From: Merdibacter massiliensis
GTDB lineage: Bacteria > Bacillota_I > Bacilli_A > Erysipelotrichales > Erysipelotrichaceae
DNA length: 64,000 bases
Reading direction: 5' to 3'
Assembly (NCBI RefSeq): GCF_900155395.1
Contig: NZ_LT699726.1
Coordinates: 186,001 to 250,000, forward strand
The position numbers and the translations under genes are program-made. Below, one piece after another: positions 1-8,728 of this stretch; the stretch's first letter is position 1, and the number at the start of each line of letters is the position of its first letter. The notes under the pieces are model-generated. The model saw only the letters and a list, made by a program, of their open reading frames with translations, was not told the DNA's origin and did no database searches.

Positions 1-1
1 T

Positions 2-307
2 TTGCTGCGTGGGATTGCAGAAAATACAGATGCGAATACTTTGATGTTTATGATTACTTCACACGGATACAATGAACGTTATCTTGATGTCATAGAGACT
101 TTAAAGAATAATGGTTCAACGATCATTTATATCACAGATGAAGAAAATCATAAGATAGAAGAATTAGTTCATTACTATATCAATACCAGAGAACCTGGTC
201 ATTATCTTCATAATGTTGATTTTAGCTTTAAGACAAAAACATTGATTTTTATCCAAATCTTGATTGATCTCATTTATAACAATACAATAAACAATAGGCA
301 ACAGTGA
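2..307 (+). CDS. MurR/RpiR-type transcriptional regulator, C-terminal part (partial)
   Basis: The gene enters from the left edge, so only about 101 C-terminal residues are visible. They resemble the sugar-isomerase (SIS) domain that RpiR-family regulators use to sense phosphosugars: a beta strand ending in ITSHGYN, followed by alternating strands and helices. The N-terminal HTH is outside the window. It is convergent with the PTS EIICB gene, and in Bacillus the glv maltose operon also carries an RpiR-type regulator, so control of the neighbouring GH4/PTS genes is a reasonable inference. The family call is moderate because the DNA-binding half is not seen. Confidence 0.55.
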   Translation: MLRGIAENTDANTLMFMITSHGYNERYLDVIETLKNNGSTIIYITDEENHKIEELVHYYINTREPGHYLHNVDFSFKTKTLIFIQILIDLIYNNTINNRQQ

Positions 308-326
308 ATGACTGCTGCCTATTTTA
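293..326. terminator. bidirectional Rho-independent terminator
   Basis: A 13-bp stem (AATAGGCAACAGT / ACTGCTGCCTATT, with one G-T wobble) and a GAATG loop, flanked by A- and T-rich tracts. It lies between the convergent regulator and EIICB genes and can serve both. Confidence 0.8.
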
Positions 327-331
327 ATATA

Positions 332-1160
332 TTAGTATTTCAATACTTCACGAACAGCATCCGCAATTGATTCAACTTTAGGTCCATATATTACTTGAAT
401 ATGTGTATCGCTTGGTTTCACAATTCCCATAGATCCTGTCTTTTTCAAGATATCTTCTTTTACTAGAGACATGTCTTTTACATCTACACGAAGTCGAGAA
501 ATACAGTTATTTACTGTTACGACATTATCAAATCCACCTAGACCTTCGATTACCAAAGCTGCTGTTTGACGTTGTTTTTCATCTAAGCTTACATTTGAAT
601 CCGCAGTATCGTCTTCTTCTGATACATCAATCGAGATATTTTTTCTAGTAAGATACCACTTGAATACAAAGTAGTAAATAAATGCATAGAAGATACCAAC
701 AACGATTACCCAATACCAATTTGATCCTGGTTGGAAAACACCCCAGATGAAGAAATCAATGATACCTCCACCTGTATTACCAATGATAACACCAAGTACA
801 GACATCAGCATGAAAGAGATACCGCCCATGATTGAATGGAATACAAACAATACTGGAGCAATAAACATGAATGAGAATTCCAATGGTTCAGTAATACCAG
901 AAACGAAGCTTGCTGCTACACCAGCAATCATCAATGCTTTTACTTTACCTTTCTTCTCGGAAGGAGAAGTACGATAAATAGCAAGAGCTGCTGCTGGAAG
1001 ACCAAACATCATGAATGGCATTTTTCCTTGTCCTAAGAATTGAGTAAATGGTTGTAATTCAGACAGAGGAACTTTATCTACATATTGCAAGAATATATTT
1101 AAGCATCCCTCAACGCCATCATATACACCACCAAGAGGTGTTGTACGGAATAATGAGTTC
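332..1160 (-). pseudogene. PTS EIICB, maltose/alpha-glucoside type, C-terminal part (split by integrated element)
   Basis: This is the 3' part of a membrane PTS permease. It holds the end of the EIIC channel (the GKMPFMMFGLPAAALAIYRT stretch and several hydrophobic helices) and a complete C-terminal EIIB domain whose phospho-cysteine lies in NNCISRLRVDV. An ATG just inside the element (1189) keeps the frame open but has no ribosome binding site. The 5' part is at 15588-16281. Joining 16281-15588 to 1158-332 gives 1521 nt, an uninterrupted 506-aa protein reading GLHHVLNSLFRTT across the joint. The gene is therefore split by insertion and not decayed. Its natural partner is the GH4 gene at 16309-17634. 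Confidence 0.92.
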
Positions 1161-1187
1161 TTTGCCACAATGTCAAGTGATGAATTC
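1141..1187. other. attL junction
   Basis: The crossover dinucleotide TC is at 1159-1160. The 27 bases on the element side (1161-1187) form one arm of a reconstructed attP. They match the reverse complement of the other arm (15561-15587) at 18 of 27 positions. Confidence 0.8.
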
Positions 1188-1240
1188 AAAAAAGGCAGAC
1201 GCTATCAAAGAAATTCATCTTCAATAGTGTCTGCCTTTTT
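1188..1240 (-). terminator. terminator of the defence operon
   Basis: Long inverted repeat with arms AAAAAGGCAGACGCTAT (1188-1204) and ATAGTGTCTGCCTTTTT (1224-1240), which has one G-T wobble. It lies about 80 bp after the last cargo gene and directly next to attL. It would also insulate the element from the chromosome. Confidence 0.85.
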
Positions 1241-1317
1241 GTGCAATATGTACTCTATATGAATTTTTTGTAAGGTATAAACGTAAGGATTTTAATTGTT
1301 AGCAGCAGCTAAAACCC

Positions 1318-2442
1318 TTATACTTTAATGTATGAATCGCGGATTTTTTTGAAAGTCGAAAAGCGCATCAGATATAAATTGCCACGACTTCGTGTCATTG
1401 CAACATATAGCCTGTTAAGGGTTACAACAGAGATACGGTTTGTTGAAAAACTGTCATCAGCCAATTTTTCAAAATCATCTGTTAAAATTACACAAGCCGC
1501 ATCTACAGTATCTCCTTTAGAGTACGACCAATTCATTGCCCTGAACGTGTAACGTGACGCACCTTTGTAGACCAATTTTATAATAGACGGATCTTCGAGT
1601 ACGCGTGACGCATTTTCATCTACCCAAATTACCGATCCGGGATTTGTACCGAAAGACATAATTTCGATGCCAAGTTTGTTGCTTACATATTCACACACTT
1701 CTGTAGAGCAACGTCTGGATTTATCCAGAGTGGTTATGTCCACTTCAAATCCCGCACGTTCCAACTCACCGATAAATTCATCATAGCTGACATCTACAGA
1801 CTTTTTCTTAAAGGGTCTTCCAGAATTATTAGTTGCCGAAACGGAGTGCTGATAATAATCACCGACAAGTACAACATCGTTCAGTTGTTTCGCCAATGCT
1901 ATAATCAAATCATAGTCATGCTCCCGAAAATCCTGAAACTCATCTATCAGCACACAGTCATAAAACATATTCAGTCTTGCTGCCACTCTCTTTATAAGTG
2001 ACTCTCGCTTTTTCTTCACCTGTAAGGCCAGTTCCGATAAAGTAGCACAGTAATACTGTTTTCTGTCCGTAATATAGTGTGCAAGTTGATCTTTGGGCTC
2101 ATAAAGCGGATTCGCAATGGATTTTCCTGTTTTAGTTTTTATTCTTTGAGGCGGAGGGTCTATCATACAAATTCCACAGCTAACAAACCCAGGCTGTCCA
2201 AAATGCTCCCCTATGCTCGGTTCATAAGGAAGTATCAATTCATGATAAACAAATGAATCAAATGTTGCCACAGTTGTTAACTCCGGCATACACTTGTAAG
2301 CATCATAAAGCTCTTTTTGGATGTTGTGAATATTTTCGTGAGTGAAAGCCAATATGAGATTTCGCTTTTGGGGATCTATCTCATGGCAAATGTGATAGGT
2401 TTTCCCCGCACCAGCTACTGCCAAAATTACTCGCTTAGCCAT
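1318..2442 (-). CDS. UvrD/PcrA-type helicase, Gabija GajB-like
   Basis: A compact superfamily 1 helicase of 374 aa. Walker A is AVAGAGKT (residues 8-15), the DExx box is LIDEFQDF, and motif VI near the C-terminus is LYVAMTRSRGNLYL. The protein is shorter than the known GajB of Bacillus cereus (about 490 aa) and much shorter than UvrD, so accessory 1B/2B subdomains are reduced. It is the last gene of the cargo operon and overlaps the upstream OLD-type nuclease gene by 16 nt, the gene order of Gabija anti-phage systems. In Gabija the helicase partner is thought to act on DNA ends during phage infection. The pairing is seen here; the defence role is inferred. Confidence 0.85.
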   Translation of the reverse strand: MAKRVILAVAGAGKTYHICHEIDPQKRNLILAFTHENIHNIQKELYDAYKCMPELTTVATFDSFVYHELILPYEPSIGEHFGQPGFVSCGICMIDPPPQRIKTKTGKSIANPLYEPKDQLAHYITDRKQYYCATLSELALQVKKKRESLIKRVAARLNMFYDCVLIDEFQDFREHDYDLIIALAKQLNDVVLVGDYYQHSVSATNNSGRPFKKKSVDVSYDEFIGELERAGFEVDITTLDKSRRCSTEVCEYVSNKLGIEIMSFGTNPGSVIWVDENASRVLEDPSIIKLVYKGASRYTFRAMNWSYSKGDTVDAACVILTDDFEKLADDSFSTNRISVVTLNRLYVAMTRSRGNLYLMRFSTFKKIRDSYIKV

Positions 2443-4007
2443 CCGATTGCATCCTTTATATACTGCGGCACCACAAATGTGGTATTCGAGGTTAGCATCT
2501 GATAGGCAACATCAACCTTATGGTTTAACATTTTTCCTAATACAGCGCCATAATCTTTACCATGAAATTTATACTCTGCTCCTGCCTGAACAGTAATCAT
2601 TTCATCCAAAGCATCTTTATTTACTTTATAAATACAGGCTTCCCATGTCCACTCATCTGTCGTAGCCCCCATAAAAATATGTTGCAAATTATTGGATCGA
2701 TTAAAGGCATTAGCTTCCTCAATTCTGAAAGGTTCTTCGTCATTATCGGTAATAACTGCAATTCTTTTATCGGTAGCTTTTGCAATCTCAAGGTATCGCT
2801 TATAAGAAATACCATTGCAAGAAATTATAGAAACACTATCTTTTTCAATAGCACGTCCGGTGATTTGTTCGTAGAACATAGGGAGAAGGAGAAATTCTGT
2901 CGCCCCTTCAACAAGAAAAACCTTTTTGGACAGCAGTAATTGTAAAAAGGCATTATCATCTGCTCGCACAAAGAATTTTGCTACATCTTCATCTACATTT
3001 GCCAGTGTCTTAACACCATCTGAAGTGATCCACAAAACATTATTTAGATTTAACCGACTGGCAATCATATTGTTATGAGTGGCTAAAATTATCTGCGAAT
3101 TGTCCTGCTGGCCAGAAATTTCCTGAAGCATTTTTTGCAAGGTCGAAAAGCTAAGATGATTCTCTGGCTCCTCCATCAGAATGACATCTAAACCGCTCGT
3201 TCTGGATAGAGCAATTTGCGTCTTAATAAGGCTCTCCATTCCGCTACCACGATTTTCTAAGGCAATAGAGTCCTCATACACAGAAAGAATAGTTTCCAAG
3301 ACGACCTTCTTACTATCTATACCGAATTTTCTGTTCTCACTGATTGGCGGTAAATTAGCAGCTTCAAGAACATCCTCTAATTTGGAACGAAATTCGTTTT
3401 TTGCTCTTGCTCTGGTTGCTTCATCGTATCTACTTGTAAATAGAGTTCTGTTGTAATAATTAAATGATGAAGCTGCCGCACCGTTAGTTGTGTCAATTGA
3501 CAAGAAGTTTAGCGGTCTTTTGATAATCTGGTATGGGCGGTTAGCAAAGGTTGTCCATGTCAAAGCATAGTACTCATAAGGAATTTTACCCTCTAAGATT
3601 GATTGCTCCATACCAACGCCGAGTTCTTCGTCATACTTACATTCAAAGCGAATGCCGTACTTCTCGGTCTGCTGCTGCCTCCGCCCATACACCTCTCCGT
3701 AAAAGTATGAAGCATTTTTTTCTTGCGGATCAAGCACCAATTCTACTTCAATATAGATTTTAGGTAGAGTATTGACGCTAGGATTTGCACGAAATTCAGC
3801 AACCATCTGTGCATTAAATAAATCTCGCAATACAGATTTATCTGCGGTTCGATATTGCTGGTTCAGTACGGTTTTTAGAGCATCCAAAATCGTACTTTTT
3901 CCAGCCTCATTTTCGCCAACAAGAATATTCATATGTTCATTAAACGGCACATCAAGGGAGACAAATTTCTTGAAGCCCTCTATGTGCAATAATTTTATGT
4001 AGTTCAT
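2427..4007 (-). CDS. OLD-family ATPase/TOPRIM nuclease, Gabija GajA-like
   Basis: A 526-aa protein from the ATG at 4007. An in-frame ATG at 4034 would add 9 residues, but family members start MxYIKxLxIxxFK, as this one does at 4007. The N-terminal ABC-type ATPase has Walker A GENEAGKST (31-39), Walker B ILMEEPENHLSF and the H-loop ILATHNN. The C-terminal TOPRIM nuclease has the catalytic Glu in FLVEGATE and the acidic pair in AVITDNDEEP. GajA is a sequence-specific nicking nuclease held off by nucleotides. The gene follows the restriction endonuclease by about 50 nt and overlaps the helicase gene, so it probably shares their transcript. Confidence 0.87.
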   Translation of the reverse strand: MNYIKLLHIEGFKKFVSLDVPFNEHMNILVGENEAGKSTILDALKTVLNQQYRTADKSVLRDLFNAQMVAEFRANPSVNTLPKIYIEVELVLDPQEKNASYFYGEVYGRRQQQTEKYGIRFECKYDEELGVGMEQSILEGKIPYEYYALTWTTFANRPYQIIKRPLNFLSIDTTNGAAASSFNYYNRTLFTSRYDEATRARAKNEFRSKLEDVLEAANLPPISENRKFGIDSKKVVLETILSVYEDSIALENRGSGMESLIKTQIALSRTSGLDVILMEEPENHLSFSTLQKMLQEISGQQDNSQIILATHNNMIASRLNLNNVLWITSDGVKTLANVDEDVAKFFVRADDNAFLQLLLSKKVFLVEGATEFLLLPMFYEQITGRAIEKDSVSIISCNGISYKRYLEIAKATDKRIAVITDNDEEPFRIEEANAFNRSNNLQHIFMGATTDEWTWEACIYKVNKDALDEMITVQAGAEYKFHGKDYGAVLGKMLNHKVDVAYQMLTSNTTFVVPQYIKDAIGWLSE

Positions 4008-4056
4008 CCGATGTTTAACGTCCCTCCCCACCATTTTAATCTAAGTCAACAGAGTG

Positions 4057-4980
4057 TTATTTTTCTCGTGGCCCTAAGAACTTGTCGCCGTTCAAGTGAA
4101 TCATATGATCCGGCATGTCAGCAATCCAAACCTCTGTTTCCCAAGCAAGCGTTTCAGAAAACTTCTTAAATGTTTTGAAGTCCAGGAAAGCAGTAATATA
4201 GATTTTCCCAGCTGTTACGCCGCTGGTCATTTCACCAATTTCTTTGATACGCTTCGGCTCCATAGGCCCTACAGATGTTACCGCCTCTATAAAATAGAGC
4301 CAGTTTCTTTCTTCGGAATACAGAACAACATCCGGCATTTTATCATGCAGCGTAATGGAAAATCCTAACTCCCATAGTTTGGCTTCATTTTTAACCAAGT
4401 CCTTTTCAATAGTGTCTCCGATATAGAGACACTCGGCATTCGGTGCAAAACGAGGTGCAAATTCTTCGATGATTGCTTTTTGGAGCTGATTGTGTTTTCC
4501 TGGTGAGAAAGTGAAATCTGCCCCATTAATCTTTACTGGCATCTTCTGTATAGATCGCTTAGAAGCATATAACTCAATAAGCGAGTCATGGTTTTTTAGA
4601 AATGTGGTCAACTGTTGCTCCCACATATCCTGTCCAAAACTTTGAATCAGTCTCAACATTTCGTTCGTCAGACGATAGCGATAATTTGGGCTATTTGTTG
4701 CTTTACCGTTATCCTCAATAAATGCAGCGTTTCTAAAGTGATGCATCGCCTGCTTGCGAAAAGTTTCTCGGCTGTTCTCTGCATAAGTCATTCCATAATG
4801 GCTATTGGCAAAAGCAATTACATCATGTATCCGAATCCAATTATTTGTGGCATCCGACCAGGGGATGTCTTCCGTTAGGCCTGCCATAGCAAGCAATACA
4901 CAGCAGCACATTCCATTTTGCTGTTTTGCAGGGACTTGTAGTGCATTCAAAATTTCTTTTGCATCTGTTAATTTACTCAT
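4057..4980 (-). CDS. type II restriction endonuclease, BsuBI/PstI family
   Basis: A 307-aa protein. The C-terminal half carries the family's nuclease core: YIGDTIEKDLVKNEAKLWEL, then MPDVVLYSEERNWLYFIEAV. The PD and the later Glu supply a PD-(D/E)xK-like site. The N-terminal half looks helical and would serve DNA binding. Characterised members (BsuBI, PstI) cut CTGCAG; specificity here is not shown by the sequence. Its ATG overlaps the methyltransferase stop by 4 nt (ATGA), so translation is coupled with the protective enzyme made first. It is an intact reading frame with no sign of decay. Confidence 0.9.
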   Translation of the reverse strand: MSKLTDAKEILNALQVPAKQQNGMCCCVLLAMAGLTEDIPWSDATNNWIRIHDVIAFANSHYGMTYAENSRETFRKQAMHHFRNAAFIEDNGKATNSPNYRYRLTNEMLRLIQSFGQDMWEQQLTTFLKNHDSLIELYASKRSIQKMPVKINGADFTFSPGKHNQLQKAIIEEFAPRFAPNAECLYIGDTIEKDLVKNEAKLWELGFSITLHDKMPDVVLYSEERNWLYFIEAVTSVGPMEPKRIKEIGEMTSGVTAGKIYITAFLDFKTFKKFSETLAWETEVWIADMPDHMIHLNGDKFLGPREK

Positions 4981-6464
4981 ATAAAGCTCCTTAAAATGTT
5001 GTCACAAGAGGCTTCTGACATATCCTTACTACGAATCAGCGCTTTACCCATAGCCTCAATCGTGTTCATTGGCGGCACTGGCATCGAGTTTATTTCAGTA
5101 GAGTTTACCTGCGTAGATCCATTCAGAATTCTATAATAGCAATCATATAGAGTGGAATTAAATAGTACATATAAACCGTATACCACACACTCAGATAATT
5201 CATGCAATCCACAAATAAAATTAATCTTATTTTGTGTGCTGATTTCTCTGTATTCAGGATGCTTACGAGCTAAATAAATTCCGCATTGAAGTCTTCGATG
5301 TTCCTCTTTGGCTGTAAACCTTTTTACAAAAAGATAGTTTGAATTTTTTTGTAAAAGCCCATTTTGTTCGGTGACGAGATATTCATGTTCTTTGCCAATC
5401 GGGAACTCAACTTTTCCGTTTTTTATATGTTGAGAATAAAATAATGGAACAGCCGTTGCTTCCGCATGATCTCGTAATGCCTCACGATTTCGGAAATCGA
5501 CCGTTAAGCCAGTTTTCATTTTAAGACCAATGCTAGGTAAAGTATTAGGCAATCGGTTTAGTCTCTCTAAAGTTTCGACTTCTTTAGCATTTGTAACCAG
5601 ATACACATATTGATCCTTGCCGTTCACAACCGTATCATAAGGGGCATGGAACACTGTCTTTTGGGAAAAATCAGCATTACTTTGTGTAGTCGTTATTGTG
5701 ACATTTTGAGGTTTGTTTTTTGCCTTTTTCACCTTGATAATGATGGTTTCTTGCAGCACACTTTCTTTTTCAAATACTTTATCACGACTTACAAATAGAT
5801 GGATATGCTCTAAGGCACCCTCATCTAAAAACTTTTGACGGAATTTTTTGAAATAGGCGCCCGAAGTCCAAGAGCGGGGAATGATATATACCATTTCTCC
5901 ATCGCTTTTAAGGTTGAATAGACTCATTGAAGCAAAGATAAAGTATAAATTCGGCGCTCCATAACAGACATCCGGCATTGCTAAGGCCTCCGGTGCATCT
6001 TTTGGGATCTTCATATATGGAGGATTGCCAATGACATAGTCATATTTGGGTGGATTAGGCGATTCCCACAACATATGATTATAGTCTGCCATTTGTGAAA
6101 GGATATAGTTATCCGCCACAATTTCATACTCTATTGGCTTTGAAGCATGAGCACACACCCAATCCATGTTTGAACGTAGCAACTCCAAAATATTAGTATC
6201 ACTCTCATAGCAAACCAGTTTGATTTTAGTAATCGCAGCGACATCCAGCATTCGCTCAATCAATGCAGTCGAAAGAATACCAGAGCCAGCACCAGGATCA
6301 AGAATCGAAACAGTTCCAGAGGCAGATTGTAAGTCAAATAATTCTGCCATGAACACAGCAGTTTCTTTACTTGTAAAGAATTGTCCGTATTTTTTTCTTT
6401 GGGCTTTAGTCATTTGCTCGATATACTTTGTTGTCGAGGTTACGACATAATCAATCTTGTTCAT
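4977..6464 (-). CDS. N6-adenine DNA methyltransferase of the BsuBI/PstI-type R-M system
   Basis: A 495-aa gamma-type methyltransferase. The AdoMet-binding motif I is ILDPGAGSGILSTALIERML (about residues 50-69) and the catalytic motif IV is NPPYMKIP (NPPY), followed by a C-terminal target-recognition region. It should methylate adenine in the site cut by the neighbouring endonuclease, protecting host DNA. It overlaps the small XRE gene by 14 nt upstream and the endonuclease by 4 nt downstream. A run of conserved residues, QKKRKKYGQFFT-like at the N-terminus (TKAQRKKYGQFFTSKETAVF), is typical of Eco57I/PstI-type enzymes. Confidence 0.92.
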   Translation of the reverse strand: MNKIDYVVTSTTKYIEQMTKAQRKKYGQFFTSKETAVFMAELFDLQSASGTVSILDPGAGSGILSTALIERMLDVAAITKIKLVCYESDTNILELLRSNMDWVCAHASKPIEYEIVADNYILSQMADYNHMLWESPNPPKYDYVIGNPPYMKIPKDAPEALAMPDVCYGAPNLYFIFASMSLFNLKSDGEMVYIIPRSWTSGAYFKKFRQKFLDEGALEHIHLFVSRDKVFEKESVLQETIIIKVKKAKNKPQNVTITTTQSNADFSQKTVFHAPYDTVVNGKDQYVYLVTNAKEVETLERLNRLPNTLPSIGLKMKTGLTVDFRNREALRDHAEATAVPLFYSQHIKNGKVEFPIGKEHEYLVTEQNGLLQKNSNYLFVKRFTAKEEHRRLQCGIYLARKHPEYREISTQNKINFICGLHELSECVVYGLYVLFNSTLYDCYYRILNGSTQVNSTEINSMPVPPMNTIEAMGKALIRSKDMSEASCDNILRSFI

Positions 6465-6663
6465 TGCTTGTAAACTCCATTATATCGCCAATATCACAGT
6501 TCAGTGCCGTACATACTTTATAGAGACTTTCCATCGATACAAATTCGTTGCGTCCCATTTTGGCAAGTATATTAAAACTAATCCCCGCGTGCTCCTTTAG
6601 GTCAGTCCGATTCATTTTTTTATCTATTAGTATTTTCCATAGCTTATCATAACTAACCAACAT
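6451..6663 (-). CDS. small XRE-family HTH regulator, likely R-M control protein
   Basis: A 70-aa protein starting MLVSYDKLWKILID. The start at 6663 is chosen because GGAG lies 8 nt upstream; the frame could extend to 6726 but that region is the promoter. It is essentially one helix-turn-helix domain (KKMNRTDLKEHAGISFNILA, then ALNCDIGDIMEF), like YozG-type Cro/C1 proteins. As first gene of the R-M operon it resembles controller (C) proteins that delay endonuclease synthesis on entry into a new host. This role is inferred from position. Confidence 0.82.
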   Translation of the reverse strand: MLVSYDKLWKILIDKKMNRTDLKEHAGISFNILAKMGRNEFVSMESLYKVCTALNCDIGDIMEFTSNEQD

Positions 6664-6697
6664 GACAAAATCTCCATTCGCTCTTGAATTCGTGACT

Positions 6698-6726
6698 ATT
6701 GTAACATGATGTGCATGAACATTCAA
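6698..6726 (-). promoter_or_regulatory. sigma-A-type promoter of the R-M/Gabija operon
   Basis: On the minus strand, -35 TTGAAT (6726-6721) and -10 TACAAT (6703-6698) are separated by 17 bp, about 35 bp ahead of the XRE start at 6663. No second promoter is evident within the following five overlapping or close genes. Confidence 0.65.
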
Positions 6727-6758
6727 GATAATCTCATAATATCATGAGTCTCGAACGC

Positions 6759-6790
6759 AAAAAAACTCACCTCTCAACAAGAGAGGTGAG
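6759..6790 (-). terminator. terminator of the recombinase transcript
   Basis: Perfect 10-bp stem CTCACCTCTC / GAGAGGTGAG with a 5-nt loop and a T7 run on the minus strand. It separates the GC-rich backbone from the AT-richer cargo operon. Confidence 0.9.
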
Positions 6791-6798
6791 GTAAACCG

Positions 6799-8451
6799 TT
6801 ACGCTGCAATCTCCGGGATTTCCCCGACAAAGTTATACACGATCCTGACCTCCTGCACCTTCTGACCGTCCACCTTCTTGACCTCGCCAATCAGGATTTT
6901 GCTGATAAGCCGGTTCAGTATCGCCTCGTCCAGTTCCTCAATGGCGGCATAGCGCCGGATTTCCTTGATAAAGGTGCGGACTTCGCTTTCTTGGGCATCC
7001 GCCCGGCTCTGCATCACCGCCAGATCGTGCAGGCGTTTCTGGTTGGCTTCCTGCTCCTGTTCCAGCGCCGCCGTCAGCTTCATAAACCGCTGTTCGGTCA
7101 GGATGCCTTTTGCCTTATCCGTGTACAGGCTTAAAACCATCCCGTCAATTTCCTGATTCCGAGCTTCCAGCCGTTTCCGTTCCTTCTCTGTCTGGGAAGC
7201 GTCCACCAGATACCGGCGCTCCATCCGGCTGCTGAGCCGCTGGTAGAACGCATCGGCGTCCTTCATGGCCTGCTCCGCCAATTCCTGTATATCCTTCAGC
7301 ACCAGATTGTACAAATCCCTTGCCTCAATCTTGTGGCTGGTACAGGCGTTTTTGCCCAGCCGGTTGTAGGTCTGGCAGATATAGTATGCCTTATCAATCG
7401 GCTCACGCATCTCGCCGGTGAAACGGTTCTTCCCGGTTCTGCCGACTTTTTCATACCGCACCTGCATGGACTTCCCGCAGGTGGCGCAGTAAACCAATCC
7501 GTGGAACAGGTTATAGAAGGGGCAGGCGTTGCCTTTCATAATGGTTGGCCTGCGGTCAATGATTTCCTGCACCTGTTCCCATTCTTCCGGCGTCACAATC
7601 GCCTCATGGCAGCCCTCAATGACCTCCCATTCCTCACGGGGGATAATGTCATAGGTGTTGGAGCGGATGCCTTTCTGATGTGTCCGGCAGACAAGATGTG
7701 CGCCCTTATAAAAGGGATTCCGCAGGATATGGCTGATCCTTGCGCTCCCCCATGAATAGTAGTTCACGTCACATTCTGTATTGCTTTTTACTCTGGTGAT
7801 GGGGATTTTATCATCCATGAGCTGCTTTGCGATCCGCATACAGCCCCAGCCGTCCAGTGCCATATCATAAATTTTTCGGATCACCGGCGCTGTTTCCGGG
7901 TCAAGGATCAGATGCCCTTTGTCCTCCGGGTCACGCATCAGGCCAAGAGGCGGCTGCCCGCCGCAAAACTTTCCCTGCCGGGAACGGGTCATGCGTCCCG
8001 CCAGCACCTTTTTGGAAATATCCCGGCTGTACATATCGTTCAGGATATTCTTAAAAGGCGTGATGTCCATTTCCTGACGGGTCAGGCTGTCCACACCGTC
8101 CGTGACGGCGATATAGCGCACATTGTGTTTGGGGAAAAAGATTTCGATATAGCTTCCGGCTTCGATATAATTCCTGCCGAGCCTCGATAGGTCTTTCGTG
8201 ATGACGCAGCCGATTTTCCCTGCCCCAATGTCAGCGATCATGCGCTGGAAGGCAGGGCGGTTGAAATTGCGGCCCGTATAGCCGTCATCCACATAATACT
8301 CATACTGGAACATTCCATGCTTTTCAGCGAAGTCCCGGAGCATGATTTTCTGGTTGCTGATGCTCATGCTCTCATTGTCGCCGCCGTCATCCAGAGAGAT
8401 ACGGCAGTAGAGAGCGGTGATTTTCTCATAGACTTGTTTTTTCCTGCTCAT
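6799..8451 (-). CDS. large serine recombinase (TndX/TnpX-like integrase)
   Basis: A 550-aa site-specific recombinase. The N-terminal resolvase domain has the catalytic Ser19 in ALYCRIS, with the arginines of KDLSRLGRNYIEAG further on. A recombinase domain follows, then a zinc ribbon (CATCGKS, then YICQTYNRLGKNACTSHKI) and a C-terminal coiled coil (about 400-490). Length and order match large serine integrases of clostridial mobilizable transposons. It should integrate and excise this element at the att sites described here, using a GA core. It is intact. It is preceded by a 55-aa gene and is followed by a strong terminator. Confidence 0.95.
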   Translation of the reverse strand: MSRKKQVYEKITALYCRISLDDGGDNESMSISNQKIMLRDFAEKHGMFQYEYYVDDGYTGRNFNRPAFQRMIADIGAGKIGCVITKDLSRLGRNYIEAGSYIEIFFPKHNVRYIAVTDGVDSLTRQEMDITPFKNILNDMYSRDISKKVLAGRMTRSRQGKFCGGQPPLGLMRDPEDKGHLILDPETAPVIRKIYDMALDGWGCMRIAKQLMDDKIPITRVKSNTECDVNYYSWGSARISHILRNPFYKGAHLVCRTHQKGIRSNTYDIIPREEWEVIEGCHEAIVTPEEWEQVQEIIDRRPTIMKGNACPFYNLFHGLVYCATCGKSMQVRYEKVGRTGKNRFTGEMREPIDKAYYICQTYNRLGKNACTSHKIEARDLYNLVLKDIQELAEQAMKDADAFYQRLSSRMERRYLVDASQTEKERKRLEARNQEIDGMVLSLYTDKAKGILTEQRFMKLTAALEQEQEANQKRLHDLAVMQSRADAQESEVRTFIKEIRRYAAIEELDEAILNRLISKILIGEVKKVDGQKVQEVRIVYNFVGEIPEIAA

Positions 8452-8523
8452 AGCGTTCTCCTTCTATGAACAGGGACACGATACCATTATAGTACCATGT
8501 CCCTGCCCCTGAATCAACCGTTT

Positions 8524-8691
8524 TTACGCAGCATTCTCCGCCATTTCCCGATGTTCCAGCCATTCCTCGAAGTGTTCGCAGGTCTGGCGCTCGATCAGCT
8601 GCTCAAAGGCTTCCCGCATGGACTTCTCCCCGGAGAACTCCCGCACCACCACAAAACGGACTTTATTCTTCTGATTTTTGCTTTTTCCCAT
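8524..8691 (-). CDS. 55-aa conserved small protein of mobile elements
   Basis: A short ORF starting MGKSKNQKNKVRFVVVREFS with GGAGG 6 nt upstream of its ATG, ending AENAA. It is basic at the N-terminus and acidic and helical afterwards (SMREAFEQLIERQ). It sits immediately upstream of the recombinase, in the same direction, and similar small proteins commonly occupy this slot in Clostridia elements. The function is unknown; a recombination-directionality or accessory role is only a guess. Confidence 0.7.
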   Translation of the reverse strand: MGKSKNQKNKVRFVVVREFSGEKSMREAFEQLIERQTCEHFEEWLEHREMAENAA

Positions 8692-8728
8692 AGGCTACCT
8701 CCATAGAGTGACAGGCCGGACGGCAGCA

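Noticed and set aside
332-1189. Treating the C-terminal EIICB half as an independent gene
   Set aside because: Its only start codon is inside the element with no ribosome binding site, and the reconstruction shows it is one part of a split gene.
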